A stretch of 64,000 nt of DNA from Streptomyces sp. HUAS CB01. Lineage in GTDB: Bacteria > Actinomycetota > Actinomycetes > Streptomycetales > Streptomycetaceae. Below, in pieces: positions 61,662 to 64,000 of this stretch. Each line of letters starts with the position of its first letter. Position 1 is the first letter of the stretch. The translations under genes were made by a program, and so were the position numbers. The stretch is from contig NZ_CP129137.1 of NCBI RefSeq assembly GCF_030406905.1, forward strand, positions 2,669,001 to 2,733,000, written 5' to 3'. Below the pieces are notes generated by a model, which saw nothing but the letters and a program-made list of their open reading frames with translations, did no database searches and was not told the DNA's origin.

Positions 61662-63644
61662 TCACCGCCGGAAGGACACGACCCCGTACTGTTCCCGCAC
61701 CTCGCGGTAGCGCAGCAGCTCCGCCGCGATCGGATCCAGCACCTTCGCCCGGCCGCACGCCGCCGCGGCCTCCCGCAAGCGCCGCTCGGCATCCTGGCCG
61801 TACCGTCTCGCGGGTCCCTTGGCGGCTGCGGCACACGCCCACTCCACCAGCGGCCCGCCGATGATCCCGGCCAGCATGACCAGCACCGGCGGGAGCAGCC
61901 CCGGCTCCAGGACGCCGATGATCTGGCCCACCAGCCAGAGCCCTCCGAGGATCTGCAGCAGCGTCATGCACGCCTGGACGAGCACCGCGGCCGGCCACCA
62001 CGCCGGCCGGGGCAGTCGGCCGCTGGGCGTACCCAGCTCGGCGGCCAGGTCGTCGAGCTCCTCGGGGAGTCCCTCCGCACCGCGCACCGCCGCCTCCCGC
62101 ACGGCCTGCGCCCACGGAGCCGGCAGCCCGTGGGCCGCGTCGTCGACCACCGTCCGTACCGCCTGCTCGACCCGCTGACGGGCCGTGAGCTCCTCCTCCG
62201 CCGGTTGCGCGGGCTGGGGCAGACCCCCGCCGGGCATACGGACGCGCTCGTACCAGCGCCACAGCCGCAGCCACGGCGTGCCGCAGGCCCGTCCGGCGTT
62301 CCTGCGCCAATGGCGCTCGGCCTCCTCGCCGACGGCGGTGGCGCCGACCGCGTTCGCCAGCCGGGCCGTGAAGTCGTCGCGGGCGCGCTCGCTGAGGCCG
62401 GGCCGGCCGTCGGCCACGTACATGGACCGCAACCGGCCCGCCGCCGCGTCGATGTCGGCGGAGACACGACGGGCCGCGGCGGTCTTCTCCTGGACCAGCC
62501 GCCCGAGCAGCTCGCGCAGCTCGCCGACGCCCTCACCGGTCAGAGCCGACAGCGCGAGCACGGTCGCGCCCGGCTCGCCGTGCTCGCCGACCGCCATCCC
62601 GTCCTCGTCGAGCAGCCTGCGCAGATCGTCCAGCACCTGGTCGGCGGCGTCGCCCGGCAGTCGGTCGATCTGGTTGAGGACGACGAAGGTGATCTCGGCG
62701 TGGCCCGCGAGCGGCCGCAGATAGCGCTCGTGGAGTGCCGCGTCCGCGTACTTCTCCGGGTCGACGACCCAGATGACCGCGTCGACCAGCTTAAGCACCC
62801 GGTCGACCTGTTCCCGGTGGACCGTCATCGCCGAGTCGTGGTCGGGGAGGTCCACCAGGACGAGGCCCTGCAGTGCCTCGTCTCCGCTGCCCCCGGCGAG
62901 GGGCCTGCGGCGCAGCCGGGGCGGGATGGCCAGCCGGTCGAGCAGCCCGGCGGCCCCCTCGGACCAGCTCAGGGAGATCGGCGCGGACGTCGTCGGACGG
63001 CGCAGCCCGGTCTCCGAAATCGGCACCCCGGCCAGGGCGTTGAAGAGCGTCGACTTTCCGCTGCCGGAGGCGCCCGCGATGGCGACGACGGTGTGCCGGG
63101 CCGACAACTGCTGTCGCGCCGCCGCCTCGTCGAGCACCCGGCCCGCCTCGGCCAGGGCCTTCTCGTCGAGTCGGGTACGGGAGAGCCCGACGAGTTCGCG
63201 GAGCGCGTCCAGCCTGCTGCGCAGGGGGGCGGCGTACGGGCCGCCGATGGGGACGTGCCGTTCCTCGCCGACCAGCGAGCCGTCCTCCCCGGCGAGCTCC
63301 GACGGGTCGACCGCGCGGCGGGCGATGAGACCGTCGGCCCATTGCTCCCCTTCGCCGTCGTCGGGAGCGCCGGGCGACCGCCCGTCCTCGCTCTTCTCCA
63401 CGGTCCGTGACGACGGGGACGTGTCCCCGGCGTCATCGGAGCTCCCGTGCTCGCCGTCGGGACGGGCCTCCTCGCCCAGCCGGCCGACTGCCCCCGGGGG
63501 CCCGCCCGGCGCAGTGCCGGCCGCGGCGCCTTCCTGCGCCCCCGGCTCGCTCTCCGTCCCGGACGCGTCCCCGGACGCCTTCCCGGTTCCGGTCCCCGAG
63601 CGACGGCCCTCGGTCTCGCCAGTGACTGCGGTCACCGCGGTCAC
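61662..63644 (-). CDS. dynB: Dynamin-like GTPase, DynB type
   Basis: 660 residues from GTG 63644, inside the upstream stop (GTGA). After an acidic, disordered N-terminus (about 1-130) comes a GTPase: P-loop GASGSGKSTLFNALAG (about 195-210), switch TSAPISLS, G3-type VLVDLPDHDS and G4-type LNQIDR. A helical stalk and two adjacent membrane helices (VLVQACMTLLQILGGLWLV, LPPVLVMLAGIIGGPLVEW) follow. In S. venezuelae DynA/DynB stabilise FtsZ rings at sporulation septa. Order dynA-dynB-ssbB matches. Confidence 0.88.
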   Translation of the reverse strand: MTAVTAVTGETEGRRSGTGTGKASGDASGTESEPGAQEGAAAGTAPGGPPGAVGRLGEEARPDGEHGSSDDAGDTSPSSRTVEKSEDGRSPGAPDDGEGEQWADGLIARRAVDPSELAGEDGSLVGEERHVPIGGPYAAPLRSRLDALRELVGLSRTRLDEKALAEAGRVLDEAAARQQLSARHTVVAIAGASGSGKSTLFNALAGVPISETGLRRPTTSAPISLSWSEGAAGLLDRLAIPPRLRRRPLAGGSGDEALQGLVLVDLPDHDSAMTVHREQVDRVLKLVDAVIWVVDPEKYADAALHERYLRPLAGHAEITFVVLNQIDRLPGDAADQVLDDLRRLLDEDGMAVGEHGEPGATVLALSALTGEGVGELRELLGRLVQEKTAAARRVSADIDAAAGRLRSMYVADGRPGLSERARDDFTARLANAVGATAVGEEAERHWRRNAGRACGTPWLRLWRWYERVRMPGGGLPQPAQPAEEELTARQRVEQAVRTVVDDAAHGLPAPWAQAVREAAVRGAEGLPEELDDLAAELGTPSGRLPRPAWWPAAVLVQACMTLLQILGGLWLVGQIIGVLEPGLLPPVLVMLAGIIGGPLVEWACAAAAKGPARRYGQDAERRLREAAAACGRAKVLDPIAAELLRYREVREQYGVVSFRR

Positions 63645-64000
63645 CTCTCCTTCTGCAGTACGGACAGCGCGGCGATCAGCTCGGCCTGCGGCTCCGGGCA
63701 CAGTTCGAGGGAGTCGAGCGGCGCGAGGCGCCGGTCGCGCTCCTCGTTCATGACACGTTCGATGCAGGTGGTGACGAGCTCCCCGCCCCTGTCGCGCAGC
63801 CTGAGCGCGCCCTGGGCGCCCATCCGCTCCGCCAGCATCTCCCCCGCGGCCCTGGCCCGCCTGCCGCCGAGCAGAGCGGTGGCGAGCAGTGCGGCGACCG
63901 TCTCCGGGTCGGGGGCCGCTGAGCGTTCCATCGCGCGGACCTCCTCCTCGGCGAGCTCCTCGATGACCCGCCGCCAGCGCCGTACGGCCATGCCGATGCG
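63641..64000 (-). CDS. dynA: Dynamin-like GTPase, DynA type, C-terminal part
   Basis: Only the last 119 codons are in the window; the frame stays open to the right edge. The visible part is helical (RRWRRVIEELAEEEVRAMER, then LATALLGGRRARAAGEMLAER), as in the end of a dynamin stalk. The stop overlaps the dynB start by four bases. Identity rests mostly on this coupling and the cluster order. Confidence 0.72.
   Translation of the reverse strand, partial: RIGMAVRRWRRVIEELAEEEVRAMERSAAPDPETVAALLATALLGGRRARAAGEMLAERMGAQGALRLRDRGGELVTTCIERVMNEERDRRLAPLDSLELCPEPQAELIAALSVLQKER

Overview
The window is a gene-dense, very high G+C chromosomal segment from a Streptomyces or a very close relative. Support: nearly every codon ends in G or C, GTG/ATG starts follow AGGAG-type ribosome sites, there is a conservon (cvnABCD), a CsnR-type chitosan-oligosaccharide operon with its operator, and a dynamin/SsbB sporulation-division cluster at the right edge. 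The gene order looks like conserved core chromosome, broken by one insertion sequence and one decayed regulator. Names taken from S. coelicolor, S. lividans, S. venezuelae and mycobacteria rest on remembered family features, not on a search.

Layout. 1-13.7 kb: an aminopeptidase N paralogue cut by the left edge, an AbiEi-like orphan, a secreted serine hydrolase, a NUDIX hydrolase, a CGNR zinc-finger regulator, a large secreted subtilase, aspartate-semialdehyde dehydrogenase and a complete aminopeptidase N. 13.9-16.7 kb: the conservon cvnABCD (sensor kinase, roadblock, DUF742, GTPase), with overlapping genes. 16.8-20.3 kb: a LysR pseudogene, an alpha/beta hydrolase, and an IS110-family element inserted in the loop of a 14-bp terminator hairpin; its upstream non-coding part looks like a bridge RNA. 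20.3-31.8 kb: a secreted beta-rich protein, a second subtilase, an alpha/beta hydrolase, a small membrane protein, malQ with a repeat-peptide gene abutting it, a GH84-like glycosidase, an HNH nuclease and a MscS channel.

31.9-38.9 kb: csnR-csnEFGHK, in which a ROK repressor, an ABC importer lacking its own ATPase, a GH4 glycosidase and a sugar kinase should import and degrade glucosamine oligosaccharides; the promoter and palindromic operator are visible. 39.0-50.4 kb: the most interesting block. A four-helix membrane protein, an amino-acid-type binding protein, an unrecognised coiled-coil protein, a PknG-like kinase, a PP2C phosphatase, a VWA protein and an FHA protein all run in one direction. 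This looks like the mycobacterial GlnX-GlnH-PknG sensing pathway expanded with its own phosphatase, candidate substrate and phospho-reader.

50.4-60.3 kb: an isoaspartyl-methyltransferase-like protein, a truncated globin, a secreted four-cysteine protein directly coupled to an ABC/FtsX transporter, an ettA-thioesterase operon, and a sortase-anchored thioester protein. 60.4-64.0 kb: ssbB, dynB and the 3' end of dynA, all on the minus strand. No tRNA, rRNA, CRISPR array, prophage or origin was seen.
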